NCBI GenBank assembly: GCA_002418775.1 | Contig: DIEU01000039.1 | Location: 1 to 14,629 of the forward strand | From: Firmicutes bacterium UBA5766 | GTDB taxonomy: Bacteria; Bacillota; Desulfotomaculia; Desulfotomaculales; Nap2-2B | Direction of reading: 5' to 3' | DNA length: 14,629 bases | Program-made: the position numbers and the translations under genes | Shown here: one piece after another, positions 7,101 through 14,435 of the stretch | How positions within the stretch are numbered: position 1 is the stretch's first letter | Layout: each line of letters opens with the position of its first letter | The notes under the pieces: model-generated | Database searches by the model: none | Told to the model about the DNA's origin: nothing | The model's input: the letters and a program-made list of their open reading frames with translations, nothing else

Positions 7101-7292
7101 GGTGAGCTGTTCTTCGATTTCTTGCGGGCCAACCCCTTCATAGCTGGTAATCACTGCGCCAACCGGCAACTCCATCTCGGGGAAGAGATCGATGGTCAGG
7201 CGCGACAGGGAAACTCCTCCCAGGATAAGCGTGACAATAATTAAAACAGTAATCAACATCGGGCGGTTAATGGACAAGTCGGTTATTTTCAT
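4161..7292 (-). CDS. RND-family efflux pump, inner-membrane transporter (HAE1 type)
   Basis: This 1043-residue protein has the full RND plan: a first membrane helix (about 12-32), a large extracytoplasmic loop (33-330), helices at about 332-482, another after 528, a second large loop (551-855), and five helices at 858-1012. Twelve helices and about 1040 residues are normal for AcrB/SwrC relatives. The proton-relay candidates are Asp397 in GLIVDNAIVVLENI (helix 4) and Lys927 in GIVVKNAIVLVDY (helix 10). Asn398 stands where AcrB has a second Asp, as in many HAE1/CzcA-like sequences. GPQEIEEQLTKPLE near residue 55 is also typical. The short C-terminal tail is Gln/Ala-rich. The gene is 82 bases after the membrane-fusion gene, with a GAGGTG site upstream, and is surely in one operon with it. 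The substrate is unknown: drugs, lipids or surfactants are possible. Heavy-metal CusA-type Met residues were not looked for in detail. Confidence 0.9.
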   Translation of the reverse strand: MKITDLSINRPMLITVLIIVTLILGGVSLSRLTIDLFPEMELPVGAVITSYEGVGPQEIEEQLTKPLESTLSTVSDLDTIRSISSMGTSAIIILFDWGKDMDFAALEMREKVDIIRRFLPEGAGDPMIVKIDPTQMPILQVAISSNNLVSLRRTCDDVIQPRIERAGGVGSVWTAGGYEREIHVLVDPVKLQGYGLTLNGLVNALRGENMNVSSGTVQEGKKDYLVRVTGEFKSTAEIAEVVVAAPGGNPVHVGEVARVVDGQKEATQYSRVNGQPALTMYVMKQSGANTVSTSQNVRQALTEMEKELPGVKFNILVDQADFIEQAINNIVQNIIIGGILAVFILWFFLRNFRSTLIIATAIPISILATFVLLYFGGETLNLITMGGLALGIGLIVDNAIVVLENIYRHRQEGLDLKEAAKIGTDEVGGAVIASTLTIMAVFLPIIFTGGMAAEIFQPMSWTVAFSIFASLAVALTLVPLMSSRWLQLEEATQKEGFLARYYGTSERWFTGMDNAYRRLLAWSLSHRRRVLIVVGVLFALSAAALTVVGFELMPTMDQGYVQVTIDMPKGASLEETNLVASRIEKIAEEIPEAQSIFAGVGFTGQAGMMGSGSTDQAQVGVDLGSKRERARSDQEVVDELREKVKDIHGAEIKVEATDPAFQIPGSTAPIQLQIYGDEFDTLSRLGDELVTLVQGVEGAREVKSSLEEGRPEVHVLVDRNRAAAYGLNPAEVASTVRTAIDGVVATRYRTGGEEVDIRVQLAEGSSAWLKDLSGLEVLSPYGVKIPLSQVASLQTTTGPPEIEREDRTRLVAVEAQLSGRDLNSATREIREKLASFNLPPGYWVDFGGEQEMMSETFGDLGLALVLAVILVYLVMVAQFESALYPFIIMFSVPVTLVGIVFSLLVTGRNFDMTAFIGVIMLVGIVVKNAIVLVDYVNLLRRRGLGRREALLKGSPLRLRPILMTSLTTILGMFPLALGIGEGSEGQAPMATVVVGGLTFSMLITLVLVPVIYDIMDDWKDRWSSRRAKVQAQPAQAQVETISE

Positions 7293-7374
7293 TATTCAAA
7301 CAACACCTCAAGAATTTATACTTTAATTAAATTGCCCTGGCCCAGGATCCTTTCTTTGCGAAATACCAACATTT

Positions 7375-8595
7375 TTATTTTTCTTCCTGCCGCTGGACAT
7401 TTACCTTTATTCCATCCTGCAGGGATTCCTGTCCAGAAACCACCACTTCCGCCCCTTCTTTCAGGCCGGAAAGAACGGCAATCTGCTTCCCGTCGGATTC
7501 CCCTACCTTGACCTTTTTCATTTTTGCCGTCCCGTTTTCCACTGCCCAGACAACATCTTGATTACCTATTTTGACCACTGCCTCGCGGGGCGCCAACAAA
7601 TTTTCTTTTCCTCCGGAAGCTAACTGCGCTTCGGCAAACATCCCGGGCTTGAGCACGTGAACAGGATTATCAAGCTGGATTTTCACGGGAAAAGCTTTGG
7701 TTGCCGGGTCGGCAGCCGAAGCAAAATTGGTTACCACGCCGGTAAAGGGTTTTTCCGACGCGGCGCTGATTTTTACGCTGACTTTTTGTCCTTGTTTTAA
7801 CTGATTGATAAATTGTTCGCCAACGGCAGCCTTTACTACCAGTTTATCCAAATTAACAATGGTAACCGCGGGAACCGCCGCCGAAGCGAGTTCTCCCGGG
7901 TTTATATTGCGGGCGGTAACTACTCCGGAAAAAGGAGCCCTGATAAAACTATCTTCGTAGGCCTGCCGGGCCAGGGCCAGATTTGCCTGGGTCGCCTCCA
8001 GGCCGGCAGCCGCCTGGCTGGCCTGGGCACGGGCAAGTTCCAACTGGGCCGGCGCGCCCCGCTCGACCTGTTCTTTTGCCTGCTTATACTTTAACTCGTA
8101 TTCAGCTTCAAAAACCGCTGGGGGGATTGCCCCCTGCGCGAGCAACTCCTTCCCCCGCTCATAATTAGCGCTGGCCAGCGCAAAGGCCGTCTGCGCATTC
8201 GCCAGGACAGCTTCGGCGGCCTGAATCCCCGCCTGCGCGGCGGCTACCGCCGCTTCCCCTTGCTTCACTGCGGCCTGCGCCTGGTTAACTCTATCCTGCA
8301 GATCTTTATTTTCCAACGTAACCAGAACCTGGCCAGCTTTTACCGGGCTGCCGATATCTACGTGCACCGCCTCCACTTTCCCTGGTATTTTCGGCGCCAC
8401 ATTAGATGATTCCAGGGCTTCCAGCTTCCCCGTCACCACATTTACCGCTTCCAGGACGCCTGTCTTTACTTTTACCGTGCTTACCGGCAGGGCGCTGGTT
8501 TCCTCCTGGACAGGTTGCTGCCTGGCGCAGCCGCTCACCAGGAACAGGAAAAACACCAGGCAAATTATTGAACCAGATAGCCTTCTTGAGCCCAT
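7375..8595 (-). CDS. RND efflux membrane-fusion (periplasmic adaptor) lipoprotein
   Basis: The 406-residue adaptor is read from the ATG at 8595, which has GGAGTG five bases upstream. A longer frame to 8649 would add 18 residues in front of the signal sequence and is less likely. Residues 9-22 are hydrophobic and end in LVSGC, making Cys23 the lipidated residue. A lipoyl-like half domain follows (PKIPGKVEAVHVDIGSPVKA, 68-87, then GQVLVTLENKDL). A long Ala/Gln-rich helical hairpin spans about 97-213. The second lipoyl half is near YEDSFIRAPFSGVVTARNIN (213-232), then the beta-barrel (about 250-325) and the membrane-proximal domain up to 400. This matches AcrA/MacA-type adaptors. It lies just before the RND pump gene. 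Anchoring by lipid fits a cell with a single membrane, but no outer-membrane partner is encoded nearby. Confidence 0.9.
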   Translation of the reverse strand: MGSRRLSGSIICLVFFLFLVSGCARQQPVQEETSALPVSTVKVKTGVLEAVNVVTGKLEALESSNVAPKIPGKVEAVHVDIGSPVKAGQVLVTLENKDLQDRVNQAQAAVKQGEAAVAAAQAGIQAAEAVLANAQTAFALASANYERGKELLAQGAIPPAVFEAEYELKYKQAKEQVERGAPAQLELARAQASQAAAGLEATQANLALARQAYEDSFIRAPFSGVVTARNINPGELASAAVPAVTIVNLDKLVVKAAVGEQFINQLKQGQKVSVKISAASEKPFTGVVTNFASAADPATKAFPVKIQLDNPVHVLKPGMFAEAQLASGGKENLLAPREAVVKIGNQDVVWAVENGTAKMKKVKVGESDGKQIAVLSGLKEGAEVVVSGQESLQDGIKVNVQRQEEK

Positions 8596-8710
8596 AACTT
8601 CACTCCTACCCCTGTTCTTAAAAATATAGTAACTACGGTTCAAAGGCACAGATATCTTTATATCTTTATAATTCTAACTCATGGGAAAAATTCCTTCTGG
8701 AAAAGTTAAT

Positions 8711-8733
8711 TAAAATTCCACGGCGAATGGAAT
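8711..8733 (-). terminator. Weak candidate terminator downstream of the fusion gene
   Basis: On the minus strand ATTCCA and TGGAAT form a six-pair stem around TTCGCCG, followed by TTTAATTAA. It lies about 80 bases beyond the stop at 8815, between it and the efflux operon, so it could end that transcript. The stem is short and the T run is broken. Confidence 0.33.
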
Positions 8734-8814
8734 CACGTCATCCGTTTACGCCATCCCTAGAAAATTTATTCGGTCGCGGTTCCTTAGAGGCAGCCTGCAA
8801 CTCATCTCACCGTG

Positions 8815-10392
8815 CTATGAAAGATATACTCCCAATGCCTTGACCTTGGACACAAGATCGGTGAGGCTTTCCCCTAGAACCAAGATCAGCCGCTCCAGGT
8901 TAATACGATCCGGTATTTCAACTACATCCGGTAACACCGTACAGGTGTTCAATGTCCGGCGCAGGCCGGTGTCAAAGTCTGCATCAGTTTGACGATAGTC
9001 AGGTGGCTCCGGCATGCTGGTGATATTAAAACCCAGCGCTGTGCAAGCCTGATGAATCAGAGGATGGTAACGCAGATTGATAATGCAGCGGGCAGCCGGG
9101 AAAAACTCTTTCACCAAAAGGAGGGCGCCGCCCATGTGTCTTGAGCATCCCATTTCCGCATTCCCCAGCGTTGCCACTTTGCCTTTCATTCGCAGGAGGC
9201 GTCCGGGAATAGCGGCAATATCGTTGAGTTCCCTGGCTTCCGGCGAGGCAAAGGCCAGATTGGCGCCTATCTCCGGGATTAACCGGACGATACCGGCCTG
9301 CTTTAACTCTCCGACAGCCTGATCCAGTTCCTGGCATAACGCTCTCTCTCTGGCAGTCCGGGTGTCATCATTAAGCGTCAGGGCATTAAAGAAGACCTCC
9401 CAGAAACGATCGACCGACGGCGGCAAAAGTTCCTCTATCCGGTTGTCGGCTTCAACCCAATAACGCCCTTCTGCCGCCGGCAGCACCCGGCCGATTACTG
9501 CGGCGTCCAGCCCGGCTTCTTTGAAGGCCTGCAGCAGATCTCCGGTCTTTTCAAAGGCGCAGGTCAAGATCAACGTACCCTCGCTGATCACCTCATAGGG
9601 GTTGAGGCCAAAGCAGTCGCAGACTACCCGGACATCTTCCGGTACCGGAACCTTGAAGCGTTCAATTCTCAAGCCGGCGTGCGAAGCTTCGGCAAGTTCC
9701 CACAAGCCCCGGGCAAGCCCACCCTCAGTGGCGTCGTGCATGGCGTGGACGCCGCCGGCAGAGATGGCTATACCGGCATCTGACACCACGGACATTTCCC
9801 GCAGCCGCTTGCGCGCCCGGTCTACCAACTCGGGAGAAATGCCTGCGGCCATCAGCTTCGGACCCAGTTCACAGGCCAGGAGCCCGGCTGCCTCAATAGC
9901 CGCTCCTTTGGTAATCAACACCGCGTCTCCTGCCTGGGCGCCTGCCGGCGTTACGAATTCACGACCCAGACCCCAGACAGTAATGCCCCCGATGGCCGGT
10001 ATCGTCACAGCGTCATAGTAACCGGTATGACCGCCTACGATCGCCATCCCCAAGTCACGGGCATGTTCACTGATACTCTTGACTAATTCGGCAACGTAAT
10101 CTTCCGGGGTTCCGGGCGGCAGCAGCAGGGAATAGGTCATAAACTGCGGTCTGATTCCCATCACCGCCACGTCGCTGGCGCCAATATGTACGGTCAGCCA
10201 ACCGAGTTCTTCGGGGGATGTGGTCGGCCCTGGAAAAACCGGATCTTCGGCGATTGCCAGGTATTCATCCCCGATCTTGAGAACGGCCGCATCTACTCCC
10301 ATGCCTGGTCCGACCACCACTTGCAGTGATGCCGCTCCTGTGTTAGGCAGAATAGTCCTCCTAAAAAAATCATCATTTACTTTGCCGATCAT
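8815..10392 (-). CDS. HypE-like AIR-synthase-fold protein fused to a ThiN domain
   Basis: A 525-residue protein with two parts. Residues 1 to about 335 look like the PurM/HypE/SelD/ThiL superfamily, closest to HypE: GPGMGVDAAVL (28-38), ELGWLTVHIGASDVAVMGIR (62-81), AIVGGHTGYYD (117-127), SDAGIAI, HDATEGGLARGLWELAEAS (219-237) and GLNPYEVISEGTLILTC. In HypE the corresponding segments bind ATP and the carbamoylated Cys is at the extreme C-terminus (PRIC type). Here that end is replaced. Residues about 355-520 resemble ThiN thiamine-phosphate synthase: RLIPEIGANLAFASPEAREL, DIAAIPGRLLRMKGKVATLG, then GCSRHMGGALLLV, CIINLRYHP and LPDVVEIPD. The ThiL GGEDYE motif is absent, so a ThiL-ThiN TPP pathway enzyme is not established. 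The start ATG follows AGGAG by seven bases. The nearest neighbours do not hint at a substrate. The reaction is unknown. Confidence 0.82.
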   Translation of the reverse strand: MIGKVNDDFFRRTILPNTGAASLQVVVGPGMGVDAAVLKIGDEYLAIAEDPVFPGPTTSPEELGWLTVHIGASDVAVMGIRPQFMTYSLLLPPGTPEDYVAELVKSISEHARDLGMAIVGGHTGYYDAVTIPAIGGITVWGLGREFVTPAGAQAGDAVLITKGAAIEAAGLLACELGPKLMAAGISPELVDRARKRLREMSVVSDAGIAISAGGVHAMHDATEGGLARGLWELAEASHAGLRIERFKVPVPEDVRVVCDCFGLNPYEVISEGTLILTCAFEKTGDLLQAFKEAGLDAAVIGRVLPAAEGRYWVEADNRIEELLPPSVDRFWEVFFNALTLNDDTRTARERALCQELDQAVGELKQAGIVRLIPEIGANLAFASPEARELNDIAAIPGRLLRMKGKVATLGNAEMGCSRHMGGALLLVKEFFPAARCIINLRYHPLIHQACTALGFNITSMPEPPDYRQTDADFDTGLRRTLNTCTVLPDVVEIPDRINLERLILVLGESLTDLVSKVKALGVYLS

Positions 10393-10450
10393 ACCGGTGC
10401 TCCTTTCACTCCCACTTTACACTTTCAATGACACTGTTCGACATTATTCT

Positions 10451-11251
10451 TCAAAGAAAACGCTTCTTTTCTGTTTTCTTTTTCCTGGCAGATTCTTTAG
10501 CTTTGCCGGCCGTTCCGGTTTCCATATCAATCCCGAACATACCTGAAATATCAGCATCTTCGATAACCCTGCGGCTTTTGGCTTTTGATTTTTCCAGCAG
10601 GGTCCGGGCTTTCTTACTGATCGTTTCGGAAATAAGATCATTAATATTTACTTTGCGCAGAACGAAAAACAAGCTGGGATCATCGTCCAGCCGCGCTCCC
10701 ACCCCATACAGAACCGCAGCCACATGCTTGCACATTACAGCCCAGTCGGGACAACTGCATTTTAAAGAAATCTCTTGCGGGGCAGGAAACAAGCCTTTGC
10801 CCCTGGCTGTAAACAATTCGGAAAGCGCCTTGGGGAATTTGCCTTCAAGCAACTCCTGCATGGAATCGATTTTCCCGGCACAATCGTTTGTCAATGCCTC
10901 CCAAATACCCCGGGCTAAGGGCTGAATGATGATATCCACCTGATATGGCTTGGCGGCGCTCCCCTTGACGAGAGCATTGATCTTACCTTCAGTTATTTTA
11001 AGATCCAGAACTGCTCCGTGACGGACGTAACTGCGGCCCCTGCCTATCCGGTTGGCATAATCCGAATAGCGCTCCAGATTAGCGTTCCAGGATTTTCCCC
11101 ACCAGGTTCTGGCCAGCTTCCCGCCTGAAATAATCACCGGAGAAATATCCGGATTTTTCTTTCTTAATTTTTCCACGCTTTCCCGGGCTCGCCTGCGTCT
11201 TTCCGCGACAGGAACATATTCCGGGAAACCGTCGTAATCGTAGTATGACAT
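10451..11251 (-). CDS. SWIM zinc-finger protein, partner of the SNF2 ATPase
   Basis: A 266-residue protein with a SWIM-type zinc finger: Cys165, Cys167, Cys174 and His176 in KCSCPDWAVMCKHVAAVLYG, matching CxCx(n)CxH, which usually binds nucleic acid or protein. The N-terminal part is basic (AERRRRARESVEKLRKK) and contains ARTWWGKSWNANLERY with GRSYVRHGAVLDL, a pattern I associate with SWIM proteins next to bacterial SNF2 genes. The C-terminal 60 residues are Lys/Arg-rich, suggesting DNA or RNA contact. The gene begins 17 bases after the SNF2 gene and has a modest GGGGA site, so the two are co-transcribed and probably act together on DNA. The next gene downstream (HypE-like::ThiN) starts 58 bases further and could also read from this operon. 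Function beyond that is not known. Confidence 0.85.
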   Translation of the reverse strand: MSYYDYDGFPEYVPVAERRRRARESVEKLRKKNPDISPVIISGGKLARTWWGKSWNANLERYSDYANRIGRGRSYVRHGAVLDLKITEGKINALVKGSAAKPYQVDIIIQPLARGIWEALTNDCAGKIDSMQELLEGKFPKALSELFTARGKGLFPAPQEISLKCSCPDWAVMCKHVAAVLYGVGARLDDDPSLFFVLRKVNINDLISETISKKARTLLEKSKAKSRRVIEDADISGMFGIDMETGTAGKAKESARKKKTEKKRFL

Positions 11252-11268
11252 ATTTAATCCCCGCAGCT

Positions 11269-13947
11269 TTAGTTGGAAAGCCTGAATAAATCCAGGAGCT
11301 GCTTGTTATCCATTTCGGTAAGCCAGTTCTCCTGAACATCAGGCATGATTTCCTGCAACAGTTTGGTTTTATCCTCAATCAGCAGATCAATTTTTTCTTC
11401 AATTGTACCTTTCGTTATAAATTTATGAACAATAACATTTTTCAGCTGGCCTATCCGGAAGGCCCTGTCTGTCGCCTGATTCTCCACCGCCGGATTCCAC
11501 CACCTGTCAAAATGAATAACATGGCTGGCAGACGTCAGGTTAAGTCCAACACCACCCGCTTTAAGCGAGAGCACCATAAAAGGCACATATTTCCTGCCCT
11601 GGAATTCGGCTACAAGCTCTTTTCTTTTATTCACTGCTGTGGCGCCGTGCAGGACAAGTCCCGGACACTGGAATACTGTCTCCAGAAAGTCCTTCAGCGG
11701 CCCGGTAATCTCTTTAAACTGGGTAAAGATCAGGACTCTTTCCCGCTTCCCGGCAATGGTTTCACAAATTTCCCGCAGCCTGGCATATTTCCCGCTTTCA
11801 TCTTCAGCATAGTAATTCTGACCGAGAAATTGATCCGGATGATTGCATATTTGTTTTAATTTCATCAGCGAAGAAAGGACGAGTCCTTTGCGTTCTATTC
11901 CATCCCCGGCAGATTCAAGCTTTATTTTAAGCTCATTGACAAGCTTATCATAGAGTACCACCTGTTTTTTAGTAAGGGTCGCATAAGTTTTCATCTCAAT
12001 CTTCTCAGGTAAATCAGAAATAACATGTTTGTCTGTCTTCAAGCGTCTCAGAATAAATGGGCTGACAACCCGCTTCAATCTGGCATAGCCCTCGGGAGTT
12101 TCCGTGAGTTTCTTTGTGAAACCGGTGAATTCCCTGGCGCTTCCTAAAAGCCCTTTATTCAAAAAGTCAAACAATGACCATAAATCAGCAAGACGATTTT
12201 CGATCGGCGTACCCGTCATGGCAATTCTATAGGAGGATTTTAGTTGTTTGACAGCCTTTGTTTGCTTCGTGTCCGGATTCTTAATAGCCTGGGCTTCATC
12301 CAAAATTAAGGAATCCCAGGTTATATTTTTTAGCCAATCGTATTTTAAGAGCATACCATAGGTCGTCAGGCAAAGGTCATATTCTTCGAGACAAGCGCTG
12401 TCCTGCTTCTCCGGAATTTTATTTTCCGAAGGATGGATCACGTAATATTTTAAGCCGGGAGCAAACCTGGCAATTTCACTGATCCAGTTTCCGATAAGTG
12501 AAGCAGGCACAACCAGTAAGGCTTTTTCCCGCGTCCTGGCGCGCAGATAATTCAGCAGGGCTATAACCTGAACGGTTTTTCCCAGACCCATGTCGTCGGC
12601 AAGGCAGGCGCCAAGCCCCAGAGTTTTCATAAAATAAAGCCAGTTTAAGCCTTTTTCCTGGTAAGTACGCAAAACAGTCTGAAAACCGGCGCCACAGGTA
12701 ACAGTTTCAATAGTATCAGGATAGGTCAGCTTGCTAACAACCGCCTTAAGCCATTCTCCATTCGTAACTTCAAGTTCACAGACTTCTTCGGGAATCTTCA
12801 ATATTTTTTGGGCATTCAATTGAAAGCGGAGGGCTTCAATCATACTGATATCTGTCTTGCCCATCAGTTTTTGGGCTTGTTCATAGGCCTTGAGCGTTTC
12901 CTTCAGACGCTCGTGATTGACCTCCACCCATTTTCCTTTGATTAAAACAAGTCCGTCTGTTTCCGCAAGCAGCTTCTTCAATTCGCTGACACTGATTGCT
13001 TCTCCGCCCAGAAACAATTCCGCATTGAAATCCACAAGCGCCTCCATGTTTAAACGGGAAGGCGTTTTTTCGCCGACAGTAACTGACATTTTTAAGGAAG
13101 TTGCTTTATTTCTCCACCAATTGGGCATTCGGCATAAAATACCCGCTTCCTCGTAAAGCGGGATTTCCTTGAGAAAAGTATGGGCTTCAGCGGCTGTCAG
13201 GCCCAGGGGATGAAATATTTCTCCCGATTCAACAAGTTGGGAAATAAAAGTACTTTTTTCCGAGGCCTTGTGCACGGTCGCAAGCAGTTCTAAGAGCTTT
13301 CCGCTATTTTCGCCATATTCGGCAATGGCATTTTTCAGGGGCAGATGCTTTGATTTTCCCTCATTAGAAACAGCCGTAGAATAGGTTGCTAAAAAAGCAA
13401 ACGGATATTCCTCCTTTTTACTCTCCACCAGGTGAAAGAAAACACGTCCGGCGAGATGAATATCAGGATTGTAAGCGGCAAAAAAATCTCCGACACTGCC
13501 CTGGTAGGCCTGAATCAGCATACGAAAGGCCTGATGCAGTTTTTCCCAGAGATCTTCAAGCCAGGTTTGATTCAAGTATTCGGCGCCGTTTAAAAAAGGC
13601 GCATTCTGCAGGAACTGCTGTATTTCTTCCCCGGCAATTTCAACAACGATTTTTTCACGCAGCGCTTCTATTTCCGGACTCTGGGCCAGCTTCTTGACAA
13701 AAGCAGCCGCTATCTGTCTGAGATAATGAAGTGATTCAGACATGCTTGCTCTTTTATCTGCGAAGCCCAGGTAGATCAGGGCCTCGCCGTCATTTTCCCA
13801 AAAACGTCTATACACTTCTTCCTGGAAAGCCAGGTGGCTTTCAGCCGGTTGTTCTGCAGTAACCTGCCAGTCAAGTTCAAACGAACCCCGCGCCTGGATT
13901 ATTACAATGAGTTCTTTGTTGATTATTTTTTTCATCCTTTCAAACAT
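11269..13947 (-). CDS. SNF2-family DEAD/DEAH-box ATPase
   Basis: An 892-residue protein with a SNF2/Rad54-type motor in the C-terminal half. Motif I is DDMGLGKT (451-458), motif II is DEAQ (550-553, Gln in place of the last His of DEAH), motif III MTGTPIENR (577-585), motif V KAGGVGLNLTSA (796-807) and motif VI ENQATDRAFRIGQ (822-834). These hydrolyse ATP to translocate on or remodel duplex DNA. Residues 1-415 form a helical, poorly conserved region like the SNF2-associated domain of bacterial members. The first ATG (13947) has no clear ribosome binding site, and Met5 (13935) is an alternative. The 17-base gap to the SWIM gene indicates an operon. AT-rich codon use sets it off from the GC-rich central operons. 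Related pairs occur widely in bacteria and their role is poorly known: transcription, repair and defence have been suggested for similar proteins. Confidence 0.92.
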   Translation of the reverse strand: MFERMKKIINKELIVIIQARGSFELDWQVTAEQPAESHLAFQEEVYRRFWENDGEALIYLGFADKRASMSESLHYLRQIAAAFVKKLAQSPEIEALREKIVVEIAGEEIQQFLQNAPFLNGAEYLNQTWLEDLWEKLHQAFRMLIQAYQGSVGDFFAAYNPDIHLAGRVFFHLVESKKEEYPFAFLATYSTAVSNEGKSKHLPLKNAIAEYGENSGKLLELLATVHKASEKSTFISQLVESGEIFHPLGLTAAEAHTFLKEIPLYEEAGILCRMPNWWRNKATSLKMSVTVGEKTPSRLNMEALVDFNAELFLGGEAISVSELKKLLAETDGLVLIKGKWVEVNHERLKETLKAYEQAQKLMGKTDISMIEALRFQLNAQKILKIPEEVCELEVTNGEWLKAVVSKLTYPDTIETVTCGAGFQTVLRTYQEKGLNWLYFMKTLGLGACLADDMGLGKTVQVIALLNYLRARTREKALLVVPASLIGNWISEIARFAPGLKYYVIHPSENKIPEKQDSACLEEYDLCLTTYGMLLKYDWLKNITWDSLILDEAQAIKNPDTKQTKAVKQLKSSYRIAMTGTPIENRLADLWSLFDFLNKGLLGSAREFTGFTKKLTETPEGYARLKRVVSPFILRRLKTDKHVISDLPEKIEMKTYATLTKKQVVLYDKLVNELKIKLESAGDGIERKGLVLSSLMKLKQICNHPDQFLGQNYYAEDESGKYARLREICETIAGKRERVLIFTQFKEITGPLKDFLETVFQCPGLVLHGATAVNKRKELVAEFQGRKYVPFMVLSLKAGGVGLNLTSASHVIHFDRWWNPAVENQATDRAFRIGQLKNVIVHKFITKGTIEEKIDLLIEDKTKLLQEIMPDVQENWLTEMDNKQLLDLFRLSN

Positions 13948-14252
13948 GATAAAAAGTACATTGAGACAATTCTGGAATTTTTACAGCAGTATTGTTTTTG
14001 TTGCAATGTTATCACAAAAAGAGCGGTCATGTTTAATAGGTTTACCGGGAAATTGGGGCGGCCATTGTCCAGGCTGTACAAACAGGAAAAAGGCTTCTCG
14101 TCAATCAGTGTACTTCGATATTCGACATTATTTATCCTGCTGCTTTAGACTGTTTTTACTATTCGACGAAAAGACAACAACCAAAAACTGCTTTGAATTT
14201 TCATAATCGTACTGATTTATATAACCGGACAATTTAACATCTGCTCTCCGTA
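13948..14252 (+). other. Intergenic stretch, no gene supported
   Basis: This AT-rich divergent intergenic region holds only short open frames. One plus-strand frame includes GLPGNWGGHCPGCTNRKKAS (about 14038-14097), which looks protein-like with a CPGC pair, but it is bounded by poor context and has no good start. I could not identify it. It may be a relic of a mobile gene or simply chance. No repeats or RNA genes were seen. Confidence 0.3.
13978..14006 (-). promoter_or_regulatory. Weak candidate promoter for the SNF2-SWIM operon
   Basis: On the minus strand TTGCAA (14006-14001) and TAAAAA (13983-13978) are separated by 17 bases, and transcription would start about 24 bases before the ATG at 13947. 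Each box matches the sigma-A consensus at only four positions, so this is a suggestion. Confidence 0.3.
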
Positions 14253-14281
14253 TTGACACGCTAACCTGGTTGGAGTATTAT
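14253..14281 (+). promoter_or_regulatory. Near-consensus sigma-A promoter for the acyltransferase gene
   Basis: A perfect TTGACA (14253-14258) and TATTAT (14276-14281) are separated by exactly 17 bases. The start would fall near 14288, giving a leader of about 150 bases before the ATG at 14436. The leader includes GGGTAATTGGGGTAATAGGG near 14292-14311, a G-rich near-repeat. The promoter is among the best in the window. Confidence 0.72.
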
Positions 14282-14435
14282 TAATAAAATTGGGTAATTG
14301 GGGTAATAGGGGATTTCGGGTATATAAACCCCCGGCCACTCTCATTGGCTTATAATCCCATGAAACAGTAAAAGCGGTTTTTATATGGGGGAAAGCAATT
14401 CTTTCCTGTATATGGTTCAAAAGGGAAGTGACCGG

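Noticed and set aside
8596..8649. Eighteen-residue N-terminal extension of the adaptor
   Set aside because: The signal sequence and lipobox fit the ATG at 8595, which has GGAGTG at proper distance. The extension has no such site.
8815..10392. Reading the HypE-like::ThiN gene as a ThiL-ThiN TPP-forming enzyme
   Set aside because: Attractive because ThiL shares the fold, but the GGEDYE segment of ThiL is absent and HDATEGGLARGL is closer to HypE, so the assignment was not made.
14351..14356. TATAAT as a second promoter for the acyltransferase
   Set aside because: There is no -35-like box at 16-18 bases upstream (the position holds ACCCCC). The TTGACA/TATTAT pair at 14253 is far better.
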